Shown: one piece after another, positions 1 through 9,587 of the stretch
How the letters are laid out: every line of letters begins with the position of its first letter
Numbering within the stretch: the stretch's first letter is position 1
Assembly (NCBI RefSeq): GCF_021390245.1
Contig: NZ_JAJUXH010000003.1
Location: 248,001 to 312,000 of the forward strand
DNA: 64,000 nt
Source of the DNA: Dyadobacter sp. CY323
GTDB lineage: Bacteria > Bacteroidota > Bacteroidia > Cytophagales > Spirosomataceae
Direction: 5' to 3'
The notes under the pieces: model-generated
The model's database searches: none
What the model was told of the DNA's origin: nothing
The model's input: only the letters and a program-made list of their open reading frames with translations
Translations under genes and position numbers: made by a program

Positions 1-53
1 AGTTCCTCGTAGTCAATTGGACTTCCTATTATTATTTGAAATTTATTTTCCAT
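1..53 (-). CDS. Partial immunity-protein gene (5' end only)
   Basis: An ATG at position 53 on the minus strand opens a frame that stays open to the window edge and begins MENKFQIIIGSPIDYEEL. It lies 7 bases downstream of the stop of the Rhs toxin gene, the usual place for a cognate immunity gene. The IGSPxDYEEL opening resembles small proteins found beside polymorphic toxins (from memory, not searched). Only 17 complete codons are visible, so length and function cannot be judged. The base composition is AT-rich, like the adjoining toxin tip. Confidence 0.6.
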   Translation of the reverse strand, partial: MENKFQIIIGSPIDYEE

Positions 54-60
54 TTTCTTA

Positions 61-3000
61 TCATTTAAATAATTCTCGAAAGCCATTAAATAGCCCATCT
101 CTTGAAACACCAAATCCTCGGCCCGTAGTTTTGTCAAAAACATACTGGCCGCCTCCATTTGCTTTTTGAATAACTACATTTGGAGAATTAATTATTTGGT
201 TTAATATACTAAGTCCCTCTTGATTAGCTGTTTTATGAGAGAATTCAATTCCTTGAAAAACAGACCCTTCTCTTCCGGCATGTTTTTGTAAGGCCCTTCC
301 TATAACCGTTAACCCTTGCTCTCCCCACGCTTTGGTGGCACTTTCAAAAAACTCGTTTGCTAGACCCATTCCTACCTTACCACCACCTGGGCCTGGCAAA
401 GCATCCAGACCAAATGAAGCCATTCCCAAAATTACCTGCGTATTATCCTTCCTAACAGCTCCTTGACTAATATCGGTAATAGCACCGATGAAAGGCACCC
501 ATTCTGCCTTATTTTTTAGTTCATCAGACCCTTTCTCTAATGCATCAACCGTTTGATTAAATGTCTCTTGTCTGTTTGAATATAGAGCCGCTTCTTCCTG
601 TGTTTCAGGCTTTTTAAATAGTCCCAGAAAATCGAAAATCCTTTGAAATATTCCTTTTTGTGGATCATCTGCCAACCTTCCATCCGGATCAATAAACCTC
701 AATGGATTATTGTAGCCATACGTATAAGGCGAAAATCTTCTGGACAACTCCGCAAGCGGATCACTCGTCCCCCACCGCCCAACCTCCGGCATATACATTC
801 GCGCGCCATAATCCAGATACCCGCTGCCAACCTGCAATTCTTTCTCATTATACAAAAAACGATTGATTGCGTTTCTCTCGGTGGGCGTTTTTCCGTCTTT
901 CGGAATGGCCAGGCCGAAAGGATAGTATTCCGTATTTTGTATAATCTCCCCTTTTTCATTAAATACAATCCGCACATTACCCAAATGGTCTTTGATGTAG
1001 TAATCAAAACGTAATGAATCGGGAGTGACGATCACCTGGCCTTCGGAAGTCGCGCCGCGTTTCAATGCATTGGCTCCGTCATATTGAAATACACCTGCAT
1101 ACTTGGCCGTGAATGCATCCGCTGCATTCACATATTTGTGTTTGTTGCCCGTTGCATCATACTCATACTTGAATGCCGGATTCGCCCCAATCGTAACGGT
1201 TTTGGGCAGGTTCAGGTAATTGTAAGTGATGGTGGCTCCGCGATTGCCATCGTTGCTCATATTTCCGTTCCCGTCATAAGCATAGCTGCTCGCTCCACTT
1301 TTCACACCCAGATTACTCCCGGAACCATCCCCGACAGCCGAAAGCCGATTGCCAACATAAGAATAAGTAAGCTGATCCACCGCAGCACCGGCGCGGGTCA
1401 ATGTAGCGAGGTTCCCGTTTTTATCATACGTAATGCCACTTTCGGTATTCGTATACCCAAAGATCCCGGTTGAACCCGACATTCGGCTTGCTGCATCGTA
1501 GGTGAATTTCAAACCCGCTGTGAAAGCCGCCTCGCCCGTGTACCGCCACAAAAGGGAATCTATGCTGCCATTGCTGTAATTAGCATTAGTACGATGACTG
1601 GCATGGATTGCATAAAAAGATTCCTGCGGAACCGCATCGGACTGCTTGTATACTGTCTTCACATCGGTTTGCCAGCCTCTGATGTTGTAAGTATAATCGG
1701 TCCGGCGGCGGTATTTCGTCCCATCATATGAATGCAGCCATTTGCTTTGCAGCTGACCGAGACTGTTATACCGTTGCGCAACGGTATAAACCTCTTTGGT
1801 TTTTGTACCTGTAATTACTTTTTCTTTTACACTCAACAACCTATCAGCGTGATCGTACGTGAAACTGGATAAATGCGTATTGGTAGTCGCTCCCGAAAGT
1901 ACCTGTTCTGTTTTTTGCTCTTCAACTACCGGAGCCAGGTCAAATTTGTATTTGATTGACGTCCGTTCATACGCGGTCGCGCCCAGGTCATACAATTCAC
2001 GGATGGTTTGTACAGGCCGGTATTCTGCATCGTAATAAGTCACCGAAGTCAAAAAACTTCCATTTGTTCCATCGCTGAGAAGCATTCTCGTTCGGCTCCC
2101 TGTTTCCTGTCCTTTTACATTTACATTGTTAGCGGGATAATAACCCGGCAAATAAGACAATCCTGCCGCTTTTGAAAATCCATAGTCGTCATAAAAAGTA
2201 ATCGTTAACAGGTTAGCCTCCGTCGCTGTTTTCGGAGCAGTATTGTTGAGCGTGTAACCAGCTGCAACTCCGTTATTCCGGATTTCGTGATGCTGAACGC
2301 CCGCATCAACATTGGCAGCCCAGGTTGTGCGGCTGTCGCCCGAGACTATTTCACCGGTGGCAATGGCCCTGTTTAACGCATCGTATTTTGTAAAACCCCA
2401 TACATTCCGGGTTAGTTGGTTGGCATCGCGTGACATAGCCGGTCTATCGAACTGATCATATACAATCTCAACGGAACCTGCTCCTGGCATTTGCTTTCTG
2501 ACCATCCGGTTCCGCGCATCATAATCGTACAGAAATGCGAAACTGGTAAAGTTGGGATCATCCTGGAACTTGGGCTGTAAAACTGCTCGTAACAATCCCT
2601 GGTTGTCGAAGACATAATAGGTATGTCCGGTTCCAGCGTCGTTCCTGCAAATCAGTTGTCCGGATTTATCCACGTATTGATTTGTTATAATTCCCTGCTC
2701 GTCGGTGCTTTGGATTCTGGTAAGCATAGCTGCCGCATAATTTCCATTCTGAACAACTGTATTGCTGGCCGAATTGTAGTCGTACCGTTTCACCTCATTG
2801 GCAGCATTTGCGAAATACTGCACAGAAGAATTGGCGCTCCGGGTACCAGGTGCACGCTGGCCGGTGGGTCTGTCAAGCGATTGTTCAAAGTATGTTTCTG
2901 TAAAAGGCCTTTCCAGATCGCTCGCTGCGGTTTTTTGTAACAAGGCTGTATTGGTTGAATACCATGAGCCAACGGCCGTAAGTACATTAGCCTGATACGA

Positions 3001-3306
3001 TCCGTTTCCGGCGGCAACATAAGGCAGGTAATCATTCGGTTTCCTGCCGACATTGTCAAATGCAGCGGGTTGTACAAGGTCCTCGCCGGAAGGACTTTGC
3101 TTTACACCAACGTTCTGCAACAAGCGGCCAAGTCCGTCCAGATATTGCACGTGAGTAGTAACCTGGCTTACATCGTTCTCATTTGCCCCCGCCTGTTTAT
3201 AGGTTTTGGATATGACATAGTTCTGACTGTTCGTCTGTTGTGCATGAACAATCTGAGGTAAGAGAAATATAACAATACCGAGAATATGCAAGTTGAAAGG
3301 TTTCAT
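61..3306 (-). CDS. Rhs-core polymorphic toxin with DUF6443-like N-terminus
   Basis: Large YD-repeat protein of about 1081 residues. The N-terminus (NYVISKTYKQAG then VQYLDGLGRLLQ) looks like the DUF6443 region of Bacteroidota Rhs proteins. Many YDxxGN repeats follow. A classic Rhs core sits near residues 770-877 (DHLGNVR, YYPFG, LDYGARMY, GRWGTSDPLAE, NNPLRFIDPDGR). After the core comes a variable tail whose last 90 residues (IGRALQKHAGREGS, GRGFGVSRDGLFNGF) suggest a BECR-type ribonuclease toxin; that is inference. The ATG at 3306 gives a clean Sec signal peptide ending PQIVHA. An earlier ATG at 3363 overlaps the upstream stop as TAATG and would add 19 residues. The signal peptide argues against T6SS delivery. 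Confidence 0.85.
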   Translation of the reverse strand: MKPFNLHILGIVIFLLPQIVHAQQTNSQNYVISKTYKQAGANENDVSQVTTHVQYLDGLGRLLQNVGVKQSPSGEDLVQPAAFDNVGRKPNDYLPYVAAGNGSYQANVLTAVGSWYSTNTALLQKTAASDLERPFTETYFEQSLDRPTGQRAPGTRSANSSVQYFANAANEVKRYDYNSASNTVVQNGNYAAAMLTRIQSTDEQGIITNQYVDKSGQLICRNDAGTGHTYYVFDNQGLLRAVLQPKFQDDPNFTSFAFLYDYDARNRMVRKQMPGAGSVEIVYDQFDRPAMSRDANQLTRNVWGFTKYDALNRAIATGEIVSGDSRTTWAANVDAGVQHHEIRNNGVAAGYTLNNTAPKTATEANLLTITFYDDYGFSKAAGLSYLPGYYPANNVNVKGQETGSRTRMLLSDGTNGSFLTSVTYYDAEYRPVQTIRELYDLGATAYERTSIKYKFDLAPVVEEQKTEQVLSGATTNTHLSSFTYDHADRLLSVKEKVITGTKTKEVYTVAQRYNSLGQLQSKWLHSYDGTKYRRRTDYTYNIRGWQTDVKTVYKQSDAVPQESFYAIHASHRTNANYSNGSIDSLLWRYTGEAAFTAGLKFTYDAASRMSGSTGIFGYTNTESGITYDKNGNLATLTRAGAAVDQLTYSYVGNRLSAVGDGSGSNLGVKSGASSYAYDGNGNMSNDGNRGATITYNYLNLPKTVTIGANPAFKYEYDATGNKHKYVNAADAFTAKYAGVFQYDGANALKRGATSEGQVIVTPDSLRFDYYIKDHLGNVRIVFNEKGEIIQNTEYYPFGLAIPKDGKTPTERNAINRFLYNEKELQVGSGYLDYGARMYMPEVGRWGTSDPLAELSRRFSPYTYGYNNPLRFIDPDGRLADDPQKGIFQRIFDFLGLFKKPETQEEAALYSNRQETFNQTVDALEKGSDELKNKAEWVPFIGAITDISQGAVRKDNTQVILGMASFGLDALPGPGGGKVGMGLANEFFESATKAWGEQGLTVIGRALQKHAGREGSVFQGIEFSHKTANQEGLSILNQIINSPNVVIQKANGGGQYVFDKTTGRGFGVSRDGLFNGFRELFK

Positions 3307-3362
3307 CCGTATCAGGAATAAGTGTGTAAAAAAGCCGATAGCCAAAAGCTGAAAGTCCTGCA

Positions 3363-6300
3363 TTATTGTTTGATCACCCGATGCGAGCTTAAACTACCGT
3401 CGGTATACGTGATATGTACAATGTATAACCCGGCAGCTAGCCTTTGGACGTCTATTGAACGAGTGGAAGCGGATTGAAGAACCAATTTCCCGCCAGAATC
3501 AAAAATCTGAACCTTGCTCATTCGGGTGACATCCTCTGTAATCACATTCAATTTATCCCCGATTGTGATTGGGTTCGGGTAAAGTACCATTTCCGAAGTC
3601 CGGTCAAAAACCACACTTCGTATGCGGCTGTAAGCAAAAGTTTCGTCATGGTCGATCATTTTTAGCCGATAGAAGTTCTCTTTGTTCGCCGGATTGTCCC
3701 TATCTGGATGCGCATCCGTGAATGAATATTCCCTGCGTGCATTACTTTCTCCCCATGCAGGTAATGAACCAATTTTTGTCCATTGCTTTCCGTCATTGCT
3801 TCGCTCAATTTCAAACCGGTCACTGTTTGTTTCTGAGGTTGTTGACCATCTCAGGTTTACCGTATTTTCAACCTTGAATGCCTCAAAGTCGATCAATGTG
3901 ACAGGCAATGCACCGCCTTCTGCTATCAACGTCAGTGCGGGTGCGACCATGCTTCCGGTGGGTGCCAGGGTGGGACAATCTACGGGTTGGCCCGCATAGT
4001 TGTAACAATAACCGGCTCTGATAGTACCCGGCACAGCCCCGTTCGCATTGTTGATGCTCATCAGCCTGCCAAAAGAATCGTACTGATAATGAATGGTTCT
4101 GCCATTGGGATCGGTCATGGTATTGATGCCCAGAAGTGAGGCGTAGGTATAGCTGGTCATTTGTGCAGATGGGTTTGAGCCCGCCAGAGCATTCCGAACC
4201 AATTTCAGGGTAGCCGGGACCGCCCCCTCACTCATCTCGGCATTATCCAGAATACCCTGGCTATTCACCGCATTTATCGAAGCGTAGTCACTCCCTGTAA
4301 TTTTGGCAAGCAGGAAATGTGAATAATAGCCCCACAAGTAATTTTCCTTTACATCGCCGGGCTTTTGCTGCTCGAGCAAAGTGCCTCTAGAATCGTACTT
4401 GGTGAAAGTCTGGCGGGTTTCAATCGGGTTAGCCCCGTTTTGCACCTTCACTTCCTGAGGAACATATATGTTTGCGAACGGCGAAAAATAGGTAGTTTGG
4501 ACCAGGCTCGATTGCGTTCCGCCAATCATCGTCTTGGTTTCAATAACCGGCGCGATCATGTGCTTGTTTTGCATCGCCAGACTAACCGGATCCGCCGGGG
4601 AATCGTGTGGATACTTATAGGAAATTACCGTACTCTGACCTTTACTATCCGTCGAAGCTTCTGAAGTAATTAATCGGTTCGTAACATGGTATGTGTTTGT
4701 AACGGTGTTCACTATATTTCCACCTTGCTCGTAATGGGTTGTTGTTTTCGTTTTCAGGTATGGATAATACGTGTAAACCAATGAGGCCGTGCAACGAATA
4801 GAGGGATAATTGGCTGTAAAAATTGGATTGGGTATCACTTTGATCCGCCGGACATGTGAATTGAACCGGTTGAGGTCATCATTATAACCATAAACAGACG
4901 CTTGTTTCAGCGTATTGGAACTGTTGTAAGCCTGGTCGGATAACATTTGCCCGCGTTCCAGTTCCATGCTATTCATTTCATCCTCCTTCCAGAATTCGCC
5001 AACATTGGAATTGTCAGAAACGCTGTTTTCAGCTGGTTTATCGTGGTAACCGTTGTCGTAGTTTTTGTATTTGTAAACTTTGTAACTGCCGTCGAGCTCA
5101 ATTTCTGCCACCTCCGAATAACTGATGTGATTTCCTTTATAACTAAGTGTATTCAATGGGTCAGTGCCGTATTGCGTGTAGGTCATGTTACCCTCAAAAT
5201 TGGATTCCCCGGGCATACCTTCGTATTTCGCAGGCGCTTGTACCTGGCCGTTGAAATACGCGAAGTGAATGGGTTCATAACTTAAAATACCGCTGGAAGA
5301 TGTTCCGCCTGCTGCGTAATTCAGCTTGTAAACGTATTTTTTCTCCGTGGCTTTGTGGTTGAGGTAATCATAGTTGCTGACTCTTTTGATCCGCAAGCCT
5401 CCTGTATAAACTGGTCCGCTCGCATTTTCCTGGACGGATGCAGGCCAGTATTTTGCGATCCGCCCATATTCATTATTTTCATATTCATACTCCGTGTATC
5501 CGCCCGTTGGATAAGTCACTTTTTGAAGAACTTCTGCCTTTGTGAAGTTAATATCAGGCTTGCGCGAATCCAGATAGGCCTGGCGGGTTGCAGCATCCGT
5601 GAACAGGTTATAGTAGTAAAGCGGGTCGGCGGAATTGATATACAGATTTTTGTTATTAAAAAAACCGTAATCGTCTGTTTTAAAGGACAAATAGTCCGGC
5701 AAAGCCACAGGATTATATTCAAAGCTGTAAGTAGGTACATTTTGCGGCATGTCCGATGTTCCCCTTAATTTTATGGAAAGCAACTTCAGGCGCGTAGTCG
5801 CGGAATTGGTGTATGTAAAATCGACCTTCTTCTGCCGGACACCTACGGAATTAGTGACAATAAGGTTGTCGAGCTTGCTGGGAAACCGTCCGGTTATGAC
5901 TGCATCCCTGATTTCCGGATATTTGGTAAAATGAAACTGACTATGCAAGTCACCAGGGACAGCATTGCAATTTGGCAATGGCGGGTTAACGACATTGAAA
6001 GCATAACCTAATTGCTGGTTGGCGATGCTCCAGGTAAACTTCACTTTGCTGATCGGTGTCACAATTTCATCCAGGTAACATGGATGGTAAAGCGTACTCT
6101 TAATAATCCTGCCTTTGGGCGAATTATCATTGTCTCCAAACTTGTTTGGCTTGATAATCTTATCACTGACAAATGCTTCATTCGTGATATAGAATTTATC
6201 CCTTTGATAGTTCAGATCAATTTTATAACCATTCGGAGATTCAATGGAAGTCAGGTACCAGCTTGTGGGAACTGTATTTTCGTCCTTGAGATCGAACCCG

Positions 6301-7130
6301 TTGTAAACCATTCCGGGCCGTGTAAATTCAATGGATTGATCCGTACCGCCAAAGGTGTATTTGATACCCTGACTGTCAGTCAATGTAAACTTGTACACAA
6401 AATTTCGCTGCTTGATGATATTGGTATACGCCACACCCGTAGCCAAGCATGAAAGCGGGAGTTGCGGTTCGGCGGGCATCGTAAACTCTTTATAGGTCAC
6501 AGCCGGATCCTTTTGAACCAGAATGTCCTCTCCAGCCTCGGTCTTAATCCTGAATGCGTCGGTGTGATCGATGAAAAATTTACCGCTTCTCCCAGCAAAA
6601 TGATATTGATATTCGTCATAACGGCCTTCCGCATTTACAAAAACCGTCTGATCCTGCAGATGCTTTTGCATGGTTGCCGCCGATGACCAGTCGATGCTAC
6701 TGGTCGGGTTCATATTCACAGGCACCGGGACACCGGCGGGAAAGTTATAGGGCATTGTACCTCTGGAAACGCGGGTGATGGCACCGCCGGCATTTAAAAC
6801 CCAGCCATTGCCGGTCGAGCCAGGAAACGCATCCGGTTTGGTCCCGATTGTCTGGTGATATCGCAGGTTGAGTTCGACAGACAGTTCCTTATAAGTCACA
6901 TGGTATAAAGGAACTGTAATGTCGGGCGTTCCAGTAAAATGGCTTACCGGCGTGTGTCCGAAGACACCAAATCCGGTCGCAGCCGGCGACGCTGTAAGCG
7001 TACTTCGGTTCATGTATTTGTTAGATTCAAGTTTTTGCTGTGCGCACGCTGAAAGCTCGAAAATAAATGGCGCTACAAACGTTAAAAGAAGGATTCTTAG
7101 ATGATAGCTGTGTTTAGTTTTTGAATGCAT
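3363..7130 (-). CDS. Secreted YD/Rhs-like protein with T9SS sorting domain
   Basis: 1255 residues. The N-terminus is hydrophobic and ends FELSACAQQ, which fits either a Sec signal peptidase I site (ACA) or a lipobox (LSAC). The next part (SPAATGFGVFGHTPVSHFTG, LNLRYHQT, NGWVLNAGG) is typical of the large proteins encoded upstream of Bacteroidota Rhs toxins. YD-type motifs appear late (YDSRGTLLEQQ, YQYDSFGRLMSIN). The last 75 residues (LYPNPITIGDKLNV to GLYIVHITYTDGS) match a type A T9SS C-terminal sorting domain, so surface or extracellular delivery is expected. The stop codon overlaps a possible start of the Rhs gene by one base, implying co-transcription. It may act as shell or carrier for the Rhs partner (inference). 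Confidence 0.85.
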   Translation of the reverse strand: MHSKTKHSYHLRILLLTFVAPFIFELSACAQQKLESNKYMNRSTLTASPAATGFGVFGHTPVSHFTGTPDITVPLYHVTYKELSVELNLRYHQTIGTKPDAFPGSTGNGWVLNAGGAITRVSRGTMPYNFPAGVPVPVNMNPTSSIDWSSAATMQKHLQDQTVFVNAEGRYDEYQYHFAGRSGKFFIDHTDAFRIKTEAGEDILVQKDPAVTYKEFTMPAEPQLPLSCLATGVAYTNIIKQRNFVYKFTLTDSQGIKYTFGGTDQSIEFTRPGMVYNGFDLKDENTVPTSWYLTSIESPNGYKIDLNYQRDKFYITNEAFVSDKIIKPNKFGDNDNSPKGRIIKSTLYHPCYLDEIVTPISKVKFTWSIANQQLGYAFNVVNPPLPNCNAVPGDLHSQFHFTKYPEIRDAVITGRFPSKLDNLIVTNSVGVRQKKVDFTYTNSATTRLKLLSIKLRGTSDMPQNVPTYSFEYNPVALPDYLSFKTDDYGFFNNKNLYINSADPLYYYNLFTDAATRQAYLDSRKPDINFTKAEVLQKVTYPTGGYTEYEYENNEYGRIAKYWPASVQENASGPVYTGGLRIKRVSNYDYLNHKATEKKYVYKLNYAAGGTSSSGILSYEPIHFAYFNGQVQAPAKYEGMPGESNFEGNMTYTQYGTDPLNTLSYKGNHISYSEVAEIELDGSYKVYKYKNYDNGYHDKPAENSVSDNSNVGEFWKEDEMNSMELERGQMLSDQAYNSSNTLKQASVYGYNDDLNRFNSHVRRIKVIPNPIFTANYPSIRCTASLVYTYYPYLKTKTTTHYEQGGNIVNTVTNTYHVTNRLITSEASTDSKGQSTVISYKYPHDSPADPVSLAMQNKHMIAPVIETKTMIGGTQSSLVQTTYFSPFANIYVPQEVKVQNGANPIETRQTFTKYDSRGTLLEQQKPGDVKENYLWGYYSHFLLAKITGSDYASINAVNSQGILDNAEMSEGAVPATLKLVRNALAGSNPSAQMTSYTYASLLGINTMTDPNGRTIHYQYDSFGRLMSINNANGAVPGTIRAGYCYNYAGQPVDCPTLAPTGSMVAPALTLIAEGGALPVTLIDFEAFKVENTVNLRWSTTSETNSDRFEIERSNDGKQWTKIGSLPAWGESNARREYSFTDAHPDRDNPANKENFYRLKMIDHDETFAYSRIRSVVFDRTSEMVLYPNPITIGDKLNVITEDVTRMSKVQIFDSGGKLVLQSASTRSIDVQRLAAGLYIVHITYTDGSLSSHRVIKQ

Positions 7131-7256
7131 GGATCAAAATTTTGTTTCAGTCAAACGCGATAAAGCATGGCCAGAAAATGATTTTCATTTCCGGATCATT
7201 GATCTTCAATACTTGAATTGGGAAGCGCTGAGCTGATTGAGAGGCGTATTACTTCG

Positions 7257-7287
7257 CAAACTTAGAGGCAACTATGTTAACTGACAA
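7257..7287 (-). promoter_or_regulatory. Predicted promoter for the YD/Rhs operon
   Basis: On the minus strand, TTG (7287-7285), a 20-base spacer and TAAGTTTG (7264-7257) match the Bacteroidota sigma-ABfr consensus TTG-N19..22-TAnnTTTG. Transcription would start near 7250, about 120 bases upstream of the ATG at 7130. Confidence 0.55.
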
Positions 7288-7305
7288 CCGTCAAAAGCCA
7301 GGAAA

Positions 7306-7923
7306 TCATCCGCGATTTGACCGACTAGTTGGATTATTCTTTGACGGCAGGTCTTTGAATTGCTTCCTGATTTTAGAAAGCGTATCGGGCGTCATTCCCA
7401 GAAAACTGGCGAGATCTCTGACTTTTACATGCAGGTTTACGGACGGGAATTCGTGCATGAATTTCTCATATCTTTCAATTCGCGAGAGAGACTTCATTGA
7501 ATCATTGTACCGGGCGTGTTTGTATAAAAAATTCCCTTGAAGACGGTTTGTGAATTCTTTAAAATCAGGGTATTCACCGCATAGTACGAGATAATCCTCT
7601 TTGTAAATTTGCATGACCACCGACGGACAAGCAGCTTCCAGACAAATATCAGAAGGTAATCCATAAAGAAATGTAAGTGCAGAACAGGCGAGATCGCCAG
7701 GGGAATAAAACCACCTTGTTATCTCGACCTCATCATGCCGAATGTAGCTTCTTAGTACGCCTTTTTTGACAAAATACAGACTATCCTGTCGTTGGTCAGG
7801 GTGGAAAATCGTAGCACCCTCACGAAGATCCAAACAAATAGCCTTGCGCTCAAAAGCCTGGTATACCGGCGAATGCGTGTCAAAATCAAATGAAGGGTTG
7901 GTACTCCTTACTAATGTCGTCAT
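7306..7923 (-). CDS. Crp/Fnr-family transcriptional regulator
   Basis: 205 residues. An N-terminal cyclic-nucleotide-binding-like beta-roll spans about residues 20-115 (LREGATIFHPDQRQDSLYFV, KKGVLRSY, FYSPGDLACS). A C-terminal winged-helix region near 145-190 contains KVRDLASFLGMTPDTLSKIRKQF as recognition helix. The usual arginine-serine phosphate cassette for cAMP is not obvious, so the ligand is unknown. This is the common small Crp-like class of Bacteroidota. It is divergent from the L-2-hydroxyglutarate oxidase gene, and the intergenic region carries a palindrome it might bind (inference). Confidence 0.88.
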   Translation of the reverse strand: MTTLVRSTNPSFDFDTHSPVYQAFERKAICLDLREGATIFHPDQRQDSLYFVKKGVLRSYIRHDEVEITRWFYSPGDLACSALTFLYGLPSDICLEAACPSVVMQIYKEDYLVLCGEYPDFKEFTNRLQGNFLYKHARYNDSMKSLSRIERYEKFMHEFPSVNLHVKVRDLASFLGMTPDTLSKIRKQFKDLPSKNNPTSRSNRG

Positions 7924-7990
7924 TCAAAACGTTCCGTTTCATTGCTAATACTGATTTCATATTCTGATGATTAAGTATTAAAGGAACATG

Positions 7991-8028
7991 TTGATGATTG
8001 ATCAAAAGTAATGTTACTTTTTACTTTT
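7991..8028. promoter_or_regulatory. Palindromic operator candidates between crp-like gene and lhgO
   Basis: TTGAT (7991-7995) and ATCAA (8001-8005) form perfect FNR-like half sites with a 5-base spacer, one more than the classical 4. Directly beside them AAAAGTAA (8004-8011) and TTACTTTT (8014-8021) make a perfect 18-base palindrome. The half site TTACTTTT occurs once more at 8021-8028. The position, between a divergent Crp/Fnr gene and its neighbour, suggests autoregulation or control of lhgO. Confidence 0.45.
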
Positions 8029-8084
8029 CATAGCACATATATTGACGCACAATCTTTTTCTTTACAGAAAGAATTTGAGATAAA

Positions 8085-9284
8085 ATGTACGACATTACCA
8101 TCATCGGTGGCGGAATTGTTGGCCTGGCCACAGCTCTCCGCATTAAAGAGCAAAAACCTTCTTTGAAACTTCTTCTTCTTGAAAAGGAAAATGAAGTAGC
8201 AAAACATCAAACCGGCCATAATAGCGGCGTAATCCACTCGGGACTATACTATAAACCCGGCAGTCTGAAAGCCACGAACTGCATTCGGGGATACGAAATG
8301 CTGATTGATTTCTGCAAAAAGGAGAATGTACCGTACGATTTATGTGGAAAAATCGTAGTTGCGACTTCGGAGGAACAGCGACCATTACTAAAGAACCTGT
8401 TTGACCGTGGAATGCAGAATGGATTGGTAGACAACCGCATGATCTCACAATCCGAAATCCGTGAGATCGAACCGCATGTAAAAGGTCTGGAGGGAATCTG
8501 GGTGCCTTATACGGGCATTATTGATTATAAAGCAGTTTGTGAGAAATACGCTGAATGTCTCAGAAGGCTCGGTGGTGAAATCCTTTTTGGAGAAAAAATC
8601 ATCGATATCAAAAACAGAAATACGTATTCAGAAGTCGTTTCGGCGACCGGAAAACTGTTTGAAACACGTCTGATCGTGAATTGCGCTGGGTTATATTCCG
8701 ATAAAGTAGCGCAACTCACGCAGCCTGAAAATATTAAAGTCAGGATCATTCCATTCCGCGGCGAGTATTATAAGATCAAACCGGAGAAACACCATTTGGT
8801 CAAAAACCTCATTTACCCGGTTCCTGATCCCAATTTCCCATTCCTGGGCGTCCATTTCACGAGAATGATCGAAGGTGGCATCGAAGCCGGGCCGAATGCC
8901 GTTTTTGCATTTCGGAGAGAAGGTTATGACAAGCTGGACATCAACTTCCCGGAGTTAATGGAGTCCCTCGCCTGGCCAGGTTTCCGAAAAGTAGCCCTGA
9001 AATACTGGAAAACGGGTATGGGAGAATATTACCGCTCATTTTCAAAAGCCGCATTTACAAAAGCATTACAAGGATTAATCCCCGAAATCCAAAGCGACGA
9101 CCTCATTCCCGGCGGATCAGGAGTACGCGCACAAGCCTGCGATTATGACGGCGGATTGCTCGATGATTTCTCTATTATTGAGAACAAAATGGCCATTAAC
9201 GTCTGCAATGCACCATCACCTGCAGCAACTTCTTCACTGTCGATAGGTCAGACGGTTTCTGAGCGGGTTTTGGCGCGGATTTGA
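8085..9284 (+). CDS. lhgO: L-2-hydroxyglutarate oxidase
   Basis: 399 residues, normal length for the family. FAD-binding Rossmann motif GGGIVGLATA lies at residues 8-17. The HNSGVIHSGLYYKPGS block near residues 45-60 is the signature of LhgO/YgaF and the human L2HGDH family. The C-terminus has GGSGVRAQACDYDGG and NAPSPAATSSLSIG, also characteristic. The enzyme oxidises L-2-hydroxyglutarate to 2-oxoglutarate and in bacteria passes electrons to the quinone pool. It is monocistronic on the plus strand, divergent from the Crp/Fnr gene. No odd features. Confidence 0.93.
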   Translation: MYDITIIGGGIVGLATALRIKEQKPSLKLLLLEKENEVAKHQTGHNSGVIHSGLYYKPGSLKATNCIRGYEMLIDFCKKENVPYDLCGKIVVATSEEQRPLLKNLFDRGMQNGLVDNRMISQSEIREIEPHVKGLEGIWVPYTGIIDYKAVCEKYAECLRRLGGEILFGEKIIDIKNRNTYSEVVSATGKLFETRLIVNCAGLYSDKVAQLTQPENIKVRIIPFRGEYYKIKPEKHHLVKNLIYPVPDPNFPFLGVHFTRMIEGGIEAGPNAVFAFRREGYDKLDINFPELMESLAWPGFRKVALKYWKTGMGEYYRSFSKAAFTKALQGLIPEIQSDDLIPGGSGVRAQACDYDGGLLDDFSIIENKMAINVCNAPSPAATSSLSIGQTVSERVLARI

Positions 9285-9413
9285 TAGAAAATTTGGTAAA
9301 ACTTTAAAAAATAGATTTTTCTCCCTACTTTTAGCCACGCTGATAAGCTCCTTCAAAAGACTTGTCGCCAATTACTACGTTCAAAAAAGTCAAAATCGAA
9401 ACCAAAAAAAACC

Positions 9414-9587
9414 ATGAACAAAACGGCAAACGCACCAGTGGCAGAAGCTGCTAATGGGGCAAAAAAAGACGATCGGTTGGCTCGCTTTATTGAAAAAGTA
9501 ACGGCGGACAAGGAATCCGTTGATTTGTTCTTCGACGGAAAAATAACAAGGGATGAATTACATGCCAGAGGAGTTAGGTTCGTTTAG
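9414..9587 (+). CDS. Small hypothetical protein (57 aa)
   Basis: ATG at 9414 opens a 57-codon frame ending TAG at 9585-9587. The product starts MNKTANAPVAEAANGAKKDD and ends LHARGVRFV. It is charged, with no signal peptide or membrane segment. It overlaps the next ORF by 35 bases in another frame, typical of translational coupling to a partner. I do not recognise a family. The pairing of a roughly 60-residue protein with a larger conserved hypothetical is seen in accessory regions of Bacteroidota, which makes a small two-gene module plausible. Confidence 0.55.
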   Translation: MNKTANAPVAEAANGAKKDDRLARFIEKVTADKESVDLFFDGKITRDELHARGVRFV

